64,000 bases of DNA from Argyresthia goedartella (lineage: Eukaryota; Arthropoda; Insecta; Lepidoptera; Argyresthiidae): NCBI GenBank assembly GCA_949825045.1, contig OX463829.1, positions 2,356,001-2,420,000 of the forward strand. The letters are read 5' to 3'. The position numbers were made by a program, and so were the translations under genes. This document shows, piece after piece, positions 10,791 through 20,904 of the stretch. Position 1 is the first letter of the stretch; each line of letters starts with the position of its first letter. The notes under the pieces are model-generated. The model was not told where the DNA came from, made no database searches, and was given only the letters and a program-made list of their open reading frames with translations.

Positions 10791-11531
10791 AATGGTTGAA
10801 TTGGGAGAAATCTAAATTCTTTACCTATAATCGTGCTTCGCAGCTATCATCACAGAGACATAAGAAATCTTACGACCACCGCACGTACTAACAGCACAAT
10901 GCATGATTCGATACGCGGTTTGAATATAAATTGCGAAACTGAATCAGTCTTTTCCGTACCGGTTTGTTGTGTGTGGTTACGATATTATTAGTTTTGTATA
11001 TTTGACTATTTTCACAGGTCTTTTCAGAGGACATTCTATATTTTCATGTCAGATATTTTCACGAAAAAAACGTTGAAGGAAAAGGCATGGCTGAATAGTA
11101 TGTGTCTGACCTAGCGTTGGGTCGGGAAATCGGGAAGGATAAAAATGGGTGAGAAAAAAAAACGGGAAACAGAAAATTGGGAATATACTCGGGTTTTTGT
11201 CTAAATTGGCTGAAATACACAATTAACATAATTTTAAATTACTTGTGAAGTGTTACAAACAAATGATTAGGGTGGTACTAAGTGTACGAGTATCATAAAT
11301 TTTTAGACTATTAATTTAATTAATAGTTTAGATAGAAAATCATAAATTTGGTTTGTTAATCGATAAATGAATCTGTCACATAGAGTTTGTTGGGACTTCT
11401 TGAAACAAGCCGTATACACTTAATAAAATAAACATTAGTCTGAATCAGAGTCTGGTAGATTGGCTTCGAAATTTATTGGTTTTAGGCACATTTCTTTTGT
11501 ACATTGACCCTTCCGGAGGATTTTTTTTTCC
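10791..11531. other. Unassigned AT-rich DNA
   Basis: No frame, RNA or repeat was recognised apart from A/T-rich runs. Confidence 0.4.
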
Positions 11532-12130
11532 TGAAGATATTTACTTATACTTAGCAAATGTAATTTTTCGCCTCTTCTCTACATTGAACCACTGAGAGAG
11601 TTGAAGGAACGCCCACAGATTGATTTTTAGGTCTCTTTTAAAGATTGGTTGTTTGTTACTAGTACAAATATTACAATATTAATTGTTATAAACTAGTGGT
11701 TTAGTTGGTGATCTAGAAGACCTCGCTTCAATTTCAAAAATAGATATCCGTCCATACACAACGCTACACAAAACTTCCCCAGAAAATGTTGTAAGGTTCT
11801 TGAATACATAAATTATATTTCCGAAAATAAATTGACTAGCTACAGTTAGTATGTTAATTTCTTTAAAAAGTTCTCTTAAGGAGGCTGTGCGTTTTAAATT
11901 ATACATTGCTCTAGTAGCTCTTTTCAATAATTTAATAATAATTTGAATATCTCCTGCTTTCCCCCACAACAAAATACCATAGAACATGCCACTATGAATG
12001 TAACTAAATAGATTAGCCTAGATGTAGCCACATCCGTATTTTGTATGTTGTTCCTAAAAGCGTTAGCGGCAATACTTAACCTACCAGGTTATTTATCTTT
12101 ATGGGGTCCCCACTGCAATTTGCTAACTTT
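11532..12130 (-). mobile_element. LINE-alpha copy 3 (degraded, 5'-truncated)
   Basis: The 3' UTR and C-terminal RT region match copy 10, up to GGGGTCCCCACTGCAATTTG near 12120. The frame 11987-11679 encodes YGILLWGKAGDIQ, RATRAMYNLKRTASLRELF and EINILTVASQFIF. The 3' hairpin is damaged and the repeat tail is lost. Confidence 0.85.
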
Positions 12131-12635
12131 TTGTCTTCTCCGGTTACTGTTGATTTAACGATGGCCATTGTGATTTTCGTAAAAATATTACAAAGTTTAT
12201 GAATATTGTGTTAATTATATTAAATACTATAATTTAGTATGGAAGAAATTTAAACGCTAGAGAACGCGTATCCATTTGTAGATACCAATTCATTATGCAA
12301 ATGTGACACAGACTGCCGTAGAACTTGAACACTACAGCAGTAAACTGAAAGAGCAAGCGAAACAGAAGATAGTTATTATATTTTTGCAAATATGATCCAT
12401 TAATTAATTAAATTAAAATCTTATTACGATATCCGACCTGTGGGAGCTCACATAGTGACACAAAGAGAACATCTGGGAGCTGACCTAAGGCTAGTTTGAC
12501 CACAAGGCTTTTAAAATAAACGAACAAGAAGATAAGTTTCTTTTGTTGGCTTATTTATTTACTTATTTAGTTACTTCTAATTATTTTATTATATCAAAAA
12601 TGTACTGTCTACCAACATGCTCAAATAAACACCAT
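12131..12635. other. Unassigned AT-rich DNA
   Basis: No supported feature was seen. Confidence 0.4.
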
Positions 12636-12897
12636 TAATAATAATAATGATAATAATACCTTGGACACTATTTACACACATTGATCTAGCTCCAAACTAG
12701 GAGTCCCTGTATCTTGGGTACTAGACAACGATACACATACTTATATAGATAAATATTATACTTAGATAGATAAACAACCATGACTTGGGTACAAACATCC
12801 GTTCTCACCTAATAAATATTTGCCCCCATCGGGACTCGAACCCGGGACCTTTGGCTTCGTAGGCAGGGTCACTGCCGACTCGGCCATTCGGGTCGTC
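12636..12897 (-). mobile_element. SINE-A copy 2
   Basis: A full-length copy with intact A box (GGCCGAGTCGG region at 12878-12889) and B box (GGGTTCGAGTCCCG at about 12832-12846, reverse strand), shared body and (ATT)n-type tail. Confidence 0.92.
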
Positions 12898-13197
12898 TCT
12901 GCACTCGGTTATAATCTCCGACTTTACAGGGAATGGAAAAATGATTCCAAACACCAAACATATACCAGTCCATGACGTGGCACTTATTCACAAATTGAAT
13001 CGCATCGAAATCGAACAGGGAATTAAAATACCGATTGAAAACGGGATTACATGTATCGATTCGGTTCCATATTGACATTCGCGTCGTTTTGCTAAATTGA
13101 ATGACGATTGCGGCTCATATACGATTCATTTACAACTAATTGTAAAAGAAACAGTTAAACAAGATGTATATAAAATATTAATTTAAATAATAATATA
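12898..13197. other. Unassigned DNA
   Basis: A 69-residue minus frame shows no known motif. Nothing else was supported. Confidence 0.35.
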
Positions 13198-13549
13198 TTT
13201 ATCTACACACTTATCATAAACCCTCTTTACTGCGCCCAAAAACTGCACGTTACGACCAGCATAATGATATACTACTTGGTAAAAACTCGATTCTTATCTG
13301 AAAATTGATACATTATGACCATAATGCAATTTTCGACAAGTTATGACATTCAAATTTCGAATGCCGACGCCCGTCTGCGTGCCGCCCCTAGTTTGTTTGT
13401 GAGGTTGGTACTACTGAACAAGCTAAACAAGTGCCAATGCCACAGTGCCGCACAATGCAACAATGCAACAATTATCAATTCCACAATGCCGGTCGAACAT
13501 GCGGTTCCTGAACACATCAAAGAGAGCTTATGATATGTGTGTAGATAAA
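13198..13549 (+). mobile_element. MITE-like element Q, copy 1 (352 bp)
   Basis: Terminal inverted repeats TTTATCTACACAC.TATCATAA and TTATGATATGTGTGTAGATAA bound a non-coding body containing CCTCTTTACTGCG, GCCGACGCCCG and GCGTGCCGCCCCTAG. A second copy follows head-to-tail, and a third lies reversed at 50.9-51.3 kb. The frames on both strands inside it are shadows. Confidence 0.85.
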
Positions 13550-13553
13550 CTAG

Positions 13554-13851
13554 TTTATCTACACACGTATCATAAACCCTCTTTACTGCGTCCAAAAACC
13601 AAACCACACGTTACGACAAGCATAACGATAAACTTCTTGGTAAAAACTCATTTCTTATCTGAATATTGATCATTACGACCATAATGTACTAAAATTTGTC
13701 AAATTATGACATTCAAATTGCGAACGCCGACGCCCGCCTGCGTGCCGCCCCTAGTTAAACAACTGCAGAGCAATGATCAATGCCACAATGCCGGTCCAAC
13801 ATGCGGTTCCTGAACAAATCAAAGAGAGCTTATGAAATGTGTGTAGATAAA
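13554..13851 (+). mobile_element. MITE-like element Q, copy 2, tandem with copy 1
   Basis: Same orientation and body as copy 1, about 50 bp shorter in the middle. The junction is a perfect palindrome: copy 1's right end, CTAG, then copy 2's left end. It is followed to 13908 by a flank (GTATGTAACTGTACATAATT...ACTACTATTA) that also adjoins the 51-kb copy, so the true unit is longer than the inner inverted repeats. Confidence 0.85.
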
Positions 13852-13940
13852 CTAGTGTATGTAACTGTACATAATTAGGCATTAAAACAGTCACATAAAC
13901 TACTATTATTTGAACCAAAATCAATCAGTAACATTCAATT

Positions 13941-14161
13941 AATAAACATAAAACATTTACATACAGGCACATACATTGCTTCTGGCCCCACACTAGGATA
14001 CCCTGTGTCGTGGTAACCGGAAACAGCGACGTCACTCACATATAAACATCCAAGACCTGGGGTTGTTTTTTTTTTTTTTTTTCTTTACCCCCAGTCGGGG
14101 ATCGAACCCGGGACCTCTCGCATGGTAGGCAGAGCCACAACCGCTGCGCCACAGAGGCCGT
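13941..14161 (-). mobile_element. SINE-B copy 1 (tRNA-derived)
   Basis: The minus-strand head has an A box (TGGCGCAGCGGTTG) and B box (GGTTCGATCCCCGAC), then an A-rich spacer, then the body GGATGTTTATA, GACACAGGGTATCCTAG, TGTGGGGCCAGAAGCAATG. Other copies: 16.6, 31.7, 35.4 and 60.2 kb. Confidence 0.9.
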
Positions 14162-15253
14162 CAAATTGACTGTCTACTGCTGGATATATTCGTACCAAGG
14201 AACGTATTTCTGTATGTTGTATTTGGTATTGTCTTTATGACATAACAGCCTAGGAAAATCACGACACAATCAGAAAATCATTATAACGCAACGAGATAAC
14301 GCTTATTTTAGTATAATTTGTAACTTTGACTCAACTTTTTTAAACTAGCTGCTAAAAATTCTTTGCTGAGAGGAGAGTATAGTAATAACTCGTATCCTTC
14401 CGGAAATCATTTGAAGCCTGCTCTTAAGACCGGACCAAATTCTGACTGTCAATGGACATACTGTACATTGGTCTGATAACCTGACAACAACTCGTAATTA
14501 CTTTGAGAAATCCTAAGCTATTGCAGACTGTTTAATTTTTATGTATAACATATTTGATTGGTCTGCTAGCTGGTGGAAATAAAAGTACTTAAGAAATCCA
14601 GAGTCTCACTTTAATTTCACTAGCCCAAGATCTTGTCGAAGTCACGCCTCGTGTCAGAGTACCAAAGTCTTCGTTTTAAAAATATAGAATGTCTGTCCGT
14701 CAGTCTGCCTCGTCATTGTCGTCAGTCAGCCAGGATCCTCAGCCAGCCAGAGCCGAAGCTGGCCAAGGAGTCGCCGCGACAACTATTAATATGTATGTTT
14801 TCTTGAAAATCGTTCAAAATCATTCGTTGACATTGCATGACCTGGCTGAACATTTCATGAAATGGTCAGAACGGTTTGAATTTGATGAAACATGTCTTTT
14901 TCAAGAATTTTTATTCAGTACTACATATTTTTTTGTGATATACACATCAAGCTAACACGAAGAATTTTCGGGGACTTCGCTTCCGCAGTGTTTTTCTCTA
15001 AAAGATGTCTTCGTTCAATGAAGTTTCTAATTAAACCATGGTCAGCCATTTCCTGATATGGGCAATCCTACAATATGGTTACGATAGTTATACAGTTCAC
15101 CGACGCGATACGCATCATACGAACGAACCACGCACTTAAAAAGTTATGCTTTAACTTTATTGTTTTTTGACGTTTTCTTTCACGACCTTCTGTTGTGATA
15201 TAATTTTACTGCTATGTTTTACTTTCCTTTTTGTGTACATTTTTATTGTCCTA
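14162..15253. other. Unassigned DNA with one short open frame
   Basis: An 88-residue frame at 14689-14955 starts with a Ser/Gln-rich stretch (MSVRQSASSLSSVSQ) and matches no family I recognise. A CGAAGAATTTTCGGGG...CTCCGCAGTGTTT word near 14955 recurs inside the MITE at 20.3 kb. The rest is featureless. Confidence 0.35.
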
Positions 15254-15536
15254 CATAGCACGGCATAGCGTCACGCCCTTTCCCATACAGGGTGAAAGAG
15301 GCACAATTGTGCCCACTTTGAGCCAGTTATTCAATAATCCATTTTGCGTTACAGGGGGCTAGCCCATCGCCGCAGCTATCGAGTAATGAAGGTTTCCTCA
15401 CGATGTTTTCCATCACCGTTAGAAAGTCCGTAATGTACTTAAGATAAATTAATTATCTCATAAGTACATGGTCAGGAATCGAACCGGCATCTCCTGTGTG
15501 AGAAGCAAGCGTGAAACCCATTAGACCACGGAGCTC
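15254..15536 (-). mobile_element. SINE-C copy 1 (tRNA-derived, near full length)
   Basis: On the minus strand the head begins GAGCTCCGTGGTCTAATGGG (A box TGGTCTAATGG) and has the B box GGTTCGATTCC. The body includes GCGATGGGCTAGC, CTGGCTCAAAGTGGGC and ends GGCGTGACGCTATGCCG. Its head resembles tRNA-Glu-like genes but lacks a proper cloverleaf. Other copies: 17.2, 17.6-18.0, 32.9, 45.5, 49.9, 60.4 and 62.5 kb. Confidence 0.88.
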
Positions 15537-15594
15537 TTTACTCCTACATTTCTGTGTATTGTAAAATTTGCAATAAATTTTGCCTCCATCGATG

Positions 15595-15850
15595 ATGAGT
15601 CCGTGGTCTAGCGGTGTTCGCACATTGGAAACGATCGTGCGGGCAGCAACATCTGGCCGATATGGGTACTGGATGGGTGTGCGTGTCTTTGTGGTATTTG
15701 TGACAGGCGCTCCCGTGTTTCGGATGACTTGTCAACTGAAGGTCTTGGCTTTTATCGCTACTCGGTGGTAGTAGTCGTAATGTTGTATCGGAAGCCCTAA
15801 CTTCTGATAACTTCTGAATGTCGAGTTGGCTGCTAGCCCGAAACCTCTGC
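15595..15850 (+). mobile_element. SINE-D copy 1 (tRNA-derived)
   Basis: The head TCCGTGGTCTAGCGGTGTTC has an A box, and GCAACATCTGGCC follows. The body contains GTACTGGATGGGTGT, CGGATGAC and ACTCGGTGGTAGTAGTCG. Related pieces lie at 35.1, 36.1, 44.6 and 63.7 kb. The B box is degenerate, so assignment rests mainly on copies and A box. Confidence 0.7.
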
Positions 15851-15958
15851 ATCAACTCGCACTGAGCTACCGTGGTGGAGTATGAGCTCAAGTGGAGCTA
15901 CACCTAACTTGAATCCGGGTAAAGGCCCGTTCCTCTCAGTGGGGACATTACTGGCCTA

Positions 15959-16005
15959 CATTTATACTTATCTTTTTCTCCTATTTATACTTATCTTTTT
16001 ATCCT
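15959..16005. repeat. Tandem duplication, 23-bp unit x 2
   Basis: ATTTATACTTATCTTTTTCT and its near-identical second copy (one substitution). Confidence 0.85.
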
Positions 16006-16309
16006 ATCCAGAAACTGGGGGTAAATGAGGTGGACGCGTACCGACAGGTGTAGTCTATTCATAGATCAAAAACAGCATCACGCAAGCGTTTTCCCATTCG
16101 CGGTTCTGGAAGTATAGTTTCGTCGAACACGTTTACTCATAATACCATTTTTAGTTCAGCGAAATTACCGCTAGAGGCGGTGTACGCGTTGCCATACGAA
16201 TGCTTAACTAAAGTCGCTATCGTGTATAGTTTTGAAAACTCATAGTAGACGTACTGAAAGAGTGGTCAAATGTAACAGGCGATTAATTTAAGGTTAATTG
16301 AAAATGTTG

Positions 16310-16500
16310 TTCCCCTTGGTGCAACTTGGTTGCTGGGGAGCCACAAGGCCAGTGGGCAGACCACCTGCCCGATGGTCCGACGACATACTAAAGTCGACAG
16401 GATCTCAATTGATGCGGATGGCACAGGACCGTAGGGGTTGGCGCTATAGAGCAGAGGCCTGTGCCCAGCAGTGGGTTGAAGTGGGATGAGCATGATGAAT
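16310..16500 (+). mobile_element. RTE-like LINE C-terminal scrap
   Basis: The 63-residue frame ends with GRPPARWSDDILKSTGS, RMAQDRRGWRYRAEA and AQQWVEVG. This is the stereotyped C-terminus of insect endonuclease/RT proteins of RTE-like LINEs, followed by GATGAGCATGATGAAT as a short repeat-type tail. It is strongly 5'-truncated. Confidence 0.8.
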
Positions 16501-16625
16501 TCAAATAACGATATCTGATTGGCTTAAATTAGTGTATCACGAATTTACAGCACCCGTCACCATGGGGTCACTGCCCGGATCAGATAGGCCCGTAATTCGA
16601 TTCTCAAGCTACTACTCTGACGACT

Positions 16626-17090
16626 GACGACCTCTGTGGCACTGCGGTTGCGGCTCTGCCTACCATGCGAGAGGTCTTGGGTTCGATCCCCGGCTGGGGA
16701 TAAATAAAAGAAAACGCCAGGGGCCCAATTCCGGTACACAATAATAGCATGACAATTACATGACGATTACGGTCAACTTTAGATATCCAATATCTGACGA
16801 TTTTGTAATCCCATTCCCTTTGTTGGTTAACTTAATTATTGTGCTTACCAATTTACTTACTTTTTACCATAATTGCCTAAAAATATATTCTCCGAACGCC
16901 AAATATTGGATATCTAAAGTTGACCGTAATCGTAATGTAATTGTCATGGAGCTGTCATTGTGTACCGGATTTGGGCCCCAGGTCTTCGATGTTGTCGCTG
17001 TGTCTGGTTCCTACGACACAGAGTATCCTGGGGCCAGAAGCAATGTATGTGCCTGCAGATAAATGTTTATATTTATGTTTATGTTTATAC
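16626..17090 (+). mobile_element. SINE-B copy 2, split by a MITE
   Basis: The head at 16626-16719 (CTCTGTGGCACTGCGGTTG; B box GGTTCGATCCC) stops at CGCCAG, and the body resumes at 16980 with GGTCTTCGATGTTGTCGCTG, ending in a TTTATGTTTATG tail. A 260-bp inverted-repeat element fills the gap. Confidence 0.88.
16720..16979. mobile_element. MITE with about 78-bp terminal inverted repeats, inside SINE-B copy 2
   Basis: The left end GGGGCCCAATTCCGGTACAC and right end GTACCGGATTTGGGCCCC are inverted copies. Similarity continues inward through ATGACAATTACAT, GATTACGGTCAACTTTAG and ATATCCAATAT with few mismatches. The non-repeated centre is about 100 bp. Because the tip is a GC palindrome, the target duplication could be CAG or CCAGG. 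A 3-bp duplication would fit PIF/Harbinger-like elements, but this is not decided. The 100-residue frame inside is not a gene. Confidence 0.88.
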
Positions 17091-17153
17091 TACTTAACGA
17101 AACATAATAACTCCCATACTGCTTTCGCATATCACAACTTAACAACATAAATA

Positions 17154-17280
17154 ATATGGCGGCCCGCCTTTTCCTATACGGGTTGGTAGAGGCACAGTTA
17201 TGCCCACGTTCACCCAGTTATTCAATACTCGATTTTGCGTGACAGGTGGTTAGCCCATCACCGCAGCTATCGAGATTGAA
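17154..17280 (-). mobile_element. SINE-C copy 2 (partial)
   Basis: The 3' half of SINE-C: GGTTGGTAGAGGCACAG, ACCCAGTTATTCAATAC and TTAGCCCATCACCGCAGCTA. The tRNA-like head is missing. Confidence 0.8.
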
Positions 17281-17623
17281 TGCACTCATGTACTAGACAA
17301 ATCATGTTCTCACAAGACTTGCCCGCTTCGCCGAAAGGATATCCGTGATTATTGAAACATAATATGTGCGCTGAATTGTCGGCGTGTGTTATCGACACGC
17401 CGATACGCCAAAACGCCGAAATGCCGATACTAATACAAAATTTATCGTCTCCGCCGCTCCAGACCGTCTTACAATGAGATTGCGGCGCCGATATTTAATA
17501 TTTTCTTTACGGGTACCTACACGTTATGAAGGGTCCTCGCTGCCAGCAATAAATAATTGTCGCAGATTTTCTGCGTATTTTTTTAGTATCCTATATTCTT
17601 GCTGGTCCTTGACGATTTAATGT

Positions 17624-17972
17624 TACATAACATAGCGTCACCCCTTTTCCCGTACGGGAGGGCAGAGGCAGGATTATAATAATAATAATACCTTGGACAC
17701 TATTTACACACATTGATCTAGCCCCAAACTAGCATTCCCTGTATCTTGGGTACTAGACAACGATACACATACTTATATTATAAAGATACATATTACACTT
17801 AGATAGATAAACAACCATGACTAGGGTACAAACATCCGTTCTCATCAAACAAATATTTGTCCCCACCGGGACTCAAAACCGGGACCCTTGGCTTCGTAGA
17901 CAGGGTCACTGCCGACTCGGCCATTCGGGTCGTCACTTGTCACGATTGTGCCCACGTGAGCCCGATGATTTT
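17624..17972 (-). mobile_element. SINE-C copy 3, interrupted by SINE-A copy 3
   Basis: SINE-C sequence ACATAGCGTCACCCCTTTTC to GGCAGAGGCAGGAT (17628-17674) resumes at CACGATTGTGCCCACG near 17939. CAGGATT / CACGATT at the two edges is a possible, imperfect target duplication. Confidence 0.8.
17675..17934 (-). mobile_element. SINE-A copy 3, nested in SINE-C
   Basis: A full-length SINE-A, tail at 17675 (TAATAATAAT) and head at 17934. The B box reads GGTTTTGAGTCC, one change from consensus. Confidence 0.9.
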
Positions 17973-18634
17973 GGGATAGTTGTAAAACGAGCGCTTATGT
18001 CGTGGTAGTAGAAGTAGCACACCAACAGTGAGAAACGTAAGCAACATTGACAACGTTTAAACATTTTTAACCGTTTAAAAACATTTGTTACCGTGCAACC
18101 TTACAAGTCCAATGAAATCTAATTAGCTTAAAGTAAAGCAACAATTCACTAACCAAGAAAAAGTCTCTTGGACTTGAACCCCGAAGCTCCACAAACGTAA
18201 CAAGCTTCGTCTCCCGTAAAGGAGCATAATTTGCTCCATCGGGACTGCACCGCCCTCAACATAAAAGGGATGGGTTGCCATAGAAGTGCAATATACTTCC
18301 ATCGATAGCAAGTAAACCGGAAAAGTGTCTCGAAAGTGTCGCGACGTTATTACCACTCCATCATAGCAGCAAGGAGGCTGTAGAATGGAGACGCCGCCGC
18401 TTACCCCTTTGCCGTAGTAGAAGAAATGGGCTTAATAGTTGGAAAACCAGCGTTATATGCCTTCCTTTTGATGGAGCACCATATGTACATAAAGACGACA
18501 CTAGGCACAGATTAAGGCTTATTTACTCGTTGCTTTGATATGATTTTATTTTGACGTGATAACGTCTTATAAATCGATGAACGCCGGCTGCACACACGAA
18601 AAAGTGTCACGTTCAGCCTGAGCCGAGCGTGCAA
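17973..18634. other. Unassigned DNA
   Basis: A 77-residue minus frame (18356-18123) has no recognised motif. Nothing else was supported. Confidence 0.35.
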
Positions 18635-18682
18635 GCGAGAGCGCGGAACAAGCGATCCCTATCGCTTGTTCCGCGCTCTCGC
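18635..18682. repeat. Perfect 22-bp GC-rich hairpin
   Basis: The arm beginning GCGAGAGCGCGGAACAAG (18635-18656) pairs exactly with 18661-18682 across the loop CCCT. Weaker pairing extends outward (GAGCGTGC with the GCACGAT region). Function unknown. Confidence 0.9.
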
Positions 18683-18689
18683 TCTCGCT

Positions 18690-19033
18690 CCCAGGCACGA
18701 TCGGCGTAAGCGTTCCTTAAGACGTTCTTCTTTACTTTTTTTCATTATCCGCACAGAGTTTTCCAGAAAGTGTCCAAAATCAATGGATATTTTTGTGAAT
18801 AATTAAATAATTTTAGGTAAGGTACATATTGTGTTTGACTAATCACCAAATTTTTATCATCATTTCATAAAATTACATATTTTTCACCACATATTAACCC
18901 TAATTTGCGTTTTCAAATACGCAAGTTTTTTTATGTGCGGTTTTGCCAGTGCCTTTCGTTACAACTGCTGCGTGCCGATCGCCAGTGCGGCGCGAAAGCA
19001 TACAAAATTAGCACGCTATTTTCCGTAAATATC
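18690..19033. other. Unassigned DNA
   Basis: Non-coding, AT-rich, with a CG-rich patch near 18960-19000. No repeat was recognised. Confidence 0.35.
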
Positions 19034-19137
19034 TGTTAACAGTGGTCCAATGTAGAGAAGAGGCAAAAAATGACGTTTGCTAAGTATATGTATATATCTA
19101 CAGTAATAAAGTACTTTGACTTTTGACTTTTGACTTT
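19034..19137 (+). mobile_element. LINE-alpha copy 4 (very short 3' end)
   Basis: It begins at CAGTGGTCCAATGTAGAGAA, the 3' arm of the UTR hairpin, and runs to CAGTAATAAAGTACTTTGAC with a tail of three TTTTGAC heptamers. It is extremely 5'-truncated. Confidence 0.9.
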
Positions 19138-20160
19138 TTCAGTTGTGTGGTCAATTATTATCAACAGAAATACAAGTCGGTTTTTTTCCTCGCTAGTGTA
19201 TTGAAAAACATCGCTTGAAACTAGCGTGCATTGTTTTTTTTTTCGCCGGCCGAGAGGGCTCGCGCGAATAATACCGCCTCGTGTGTAATGATGACCAGCC
19301 TAGCACTCTTCATATAATATTCTTTGTGTGAATTGTTTGTAAATGTTTGTTTTTGCATCACTTCTTTGTTTCTGTGTGTTTTGTAAGTAAGGTAAATTTT
19401 TTTGCCAATATATTTTGAGCATGAGCATACAAGTATCAGTATTGCCCGATCTTGTAATATGTCCGTTTGTTACGACGAGAATTTTGCATCTGTAGTTGTA
19501 AATCTCCGACAGCTTTTGACAAATACCTATTACAAGAGTAACCTACTTTTGAGATGGGACGTTTCAAGCGAAAGGCGCTTCTGGTCATAGTTATTCTGAG
19601 CTTGCATCCGAACATCAAGGATTGTCGAATATGTCGCATCCATCATGGGCGGCAATTTTCGTATTTGCCATACACCAGCGCGGAATAATGCTACTGTCAC
19701 TCGAGTTACACAAATGAAGTGTGTAGTCTGTATGGCGTACGGTATAAAGACTGCAAGGCTGTAAGAGGATGAGCTAGAGATTGTACATGAGTAGTTGAGT
19801 ACCGAAAATTATGCAGTCCGGTAGCTGAAGTGGACTTCATGTCATGTTGAGCGAATTAAATTACATAGGTACCTACCTATACACACGTACGTACACCAAT
19901 ACACGTAGCTGGGCTGAATACTATTTGAGTATGTAGGCCTGCTCAGCTATTATGTTTATATATACAAGACTGTATATACAATGCTCTCGGCTGAGATCCA
20001 AGTTAGTTCCTGATATCTAATAGGATGATTAATTATAAGGTTTTATTTAGTTCCACTTATCCGGTGCTCTGTTGGTCTGTAATCAAGTCATAAGGAGCTG
20101 ATGTAATGTTGGAGCCGGAAAGTGGCCATAAGAACTGTGTAATAAAACATACACATAATT
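19138..20160. other. Unassigned DNA
   Basis: Small overlapping frames at 19402-19639 have no known motif. 20040-20160 holds GGAGCCGGAAAGTGGCCATA and AACTGTGTAATAAAAC, which recur diverged at 20595-20645, so the MITE between lies in a larger repeated unit. Confidence 0.4.
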
Positions 20161-20492
20161 TATATATGTCACCGTTAGAGAGTCAAACCGTTAGTTGATA
20201 AACTAACGCGTTAGTTGATCAACTATCGACAGATAGTAAACCAGACCGACAGGATTTATAATTTACATTTCTTTTCTTCTTACATGTCAACCTAATACGA
20301 AGACTATTCGGGGGCTTCGCTGCGCTCGCCCCCTATAGTCTTCACCTCAGCTCCGCAGTGTTTGCCCTGGTATTTCGTTTGCACAGTAAGCAGTACGCTA
20401 TAGTTTACTATCTGTCGATAGTTGACCAACTAACGAGAAAAAAAAACGTTAGTTTATCAACTAACGGTTTTGACAATCTTGCGGTGACATAT
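20161..20492. mobile_element. Palindrome-rich MITE, about 85-bp inverted ends
   Basis: The left end TATATGTCACCG...GTCAAACCGTTAGTTGAT and right end ATCAACTAACGGTTTTGAC...CGGTGACATATA are inverted copies. Each arm itself contains palindromes (GTTAGTTGATAAACTAAC) and CTATCGACAGATAGTAAAC. The centre has CGAAGACTATTCGGGGGC and CCCCCTATAGTCTTC, a further inverted pair. Non-coding. Confidence 0.85.
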
Positions 20493-20499
20493 ACAACAA

Positions 20500-20904
20500 A
20501 TAAACATTTATATACAGGCACGCACCCCATCGAGTTTGGGCTCGTTGGCTTTGTCTTGACAATACTCTGGTCCTAGATGATATCAAGGGTCTGATGATGG
20601 AGCCGGAAGGAGCCCATGGGAACTCTGTAATAAAACGACACAAGTTTAGTACGTCAATTTTTCATGACAAGTACCTTGGTCCTAGATTAGTTTATAACCT
20701 TTTAGGGTTTCGTATTTATTAGTTCTACCTATATTTCAACAACCAATAAAAGCTTATCTTGTAAACCTTTTTTGTTTGTTTATTGCTTGTAATGCCACGT
20801 TACTTAAATGGGCGCTCGGCCTCAGCATTGTGCTCACCAATGTGGCGTGTGTGACATGCATCTGAGAAAAGGCCAAGTTTGCACGGCACTATCTGATCAA
20901 GTTA
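20500..20904. other. Unassigned DNA with a dispersed-repeat word
   Basis: Contains ATGATGGAGCCGGAAGGAGC, a diverged direct copy of the sequence left of the MITE. Otherwise featureless. Confidence 0.35.

Noticed and set aside
14689..14955. Possible host exon (Ser/Gln-rich start)
   Set aside because: No domain or convincing splice sites; AT-rich hydrophobic end looks like random translation.
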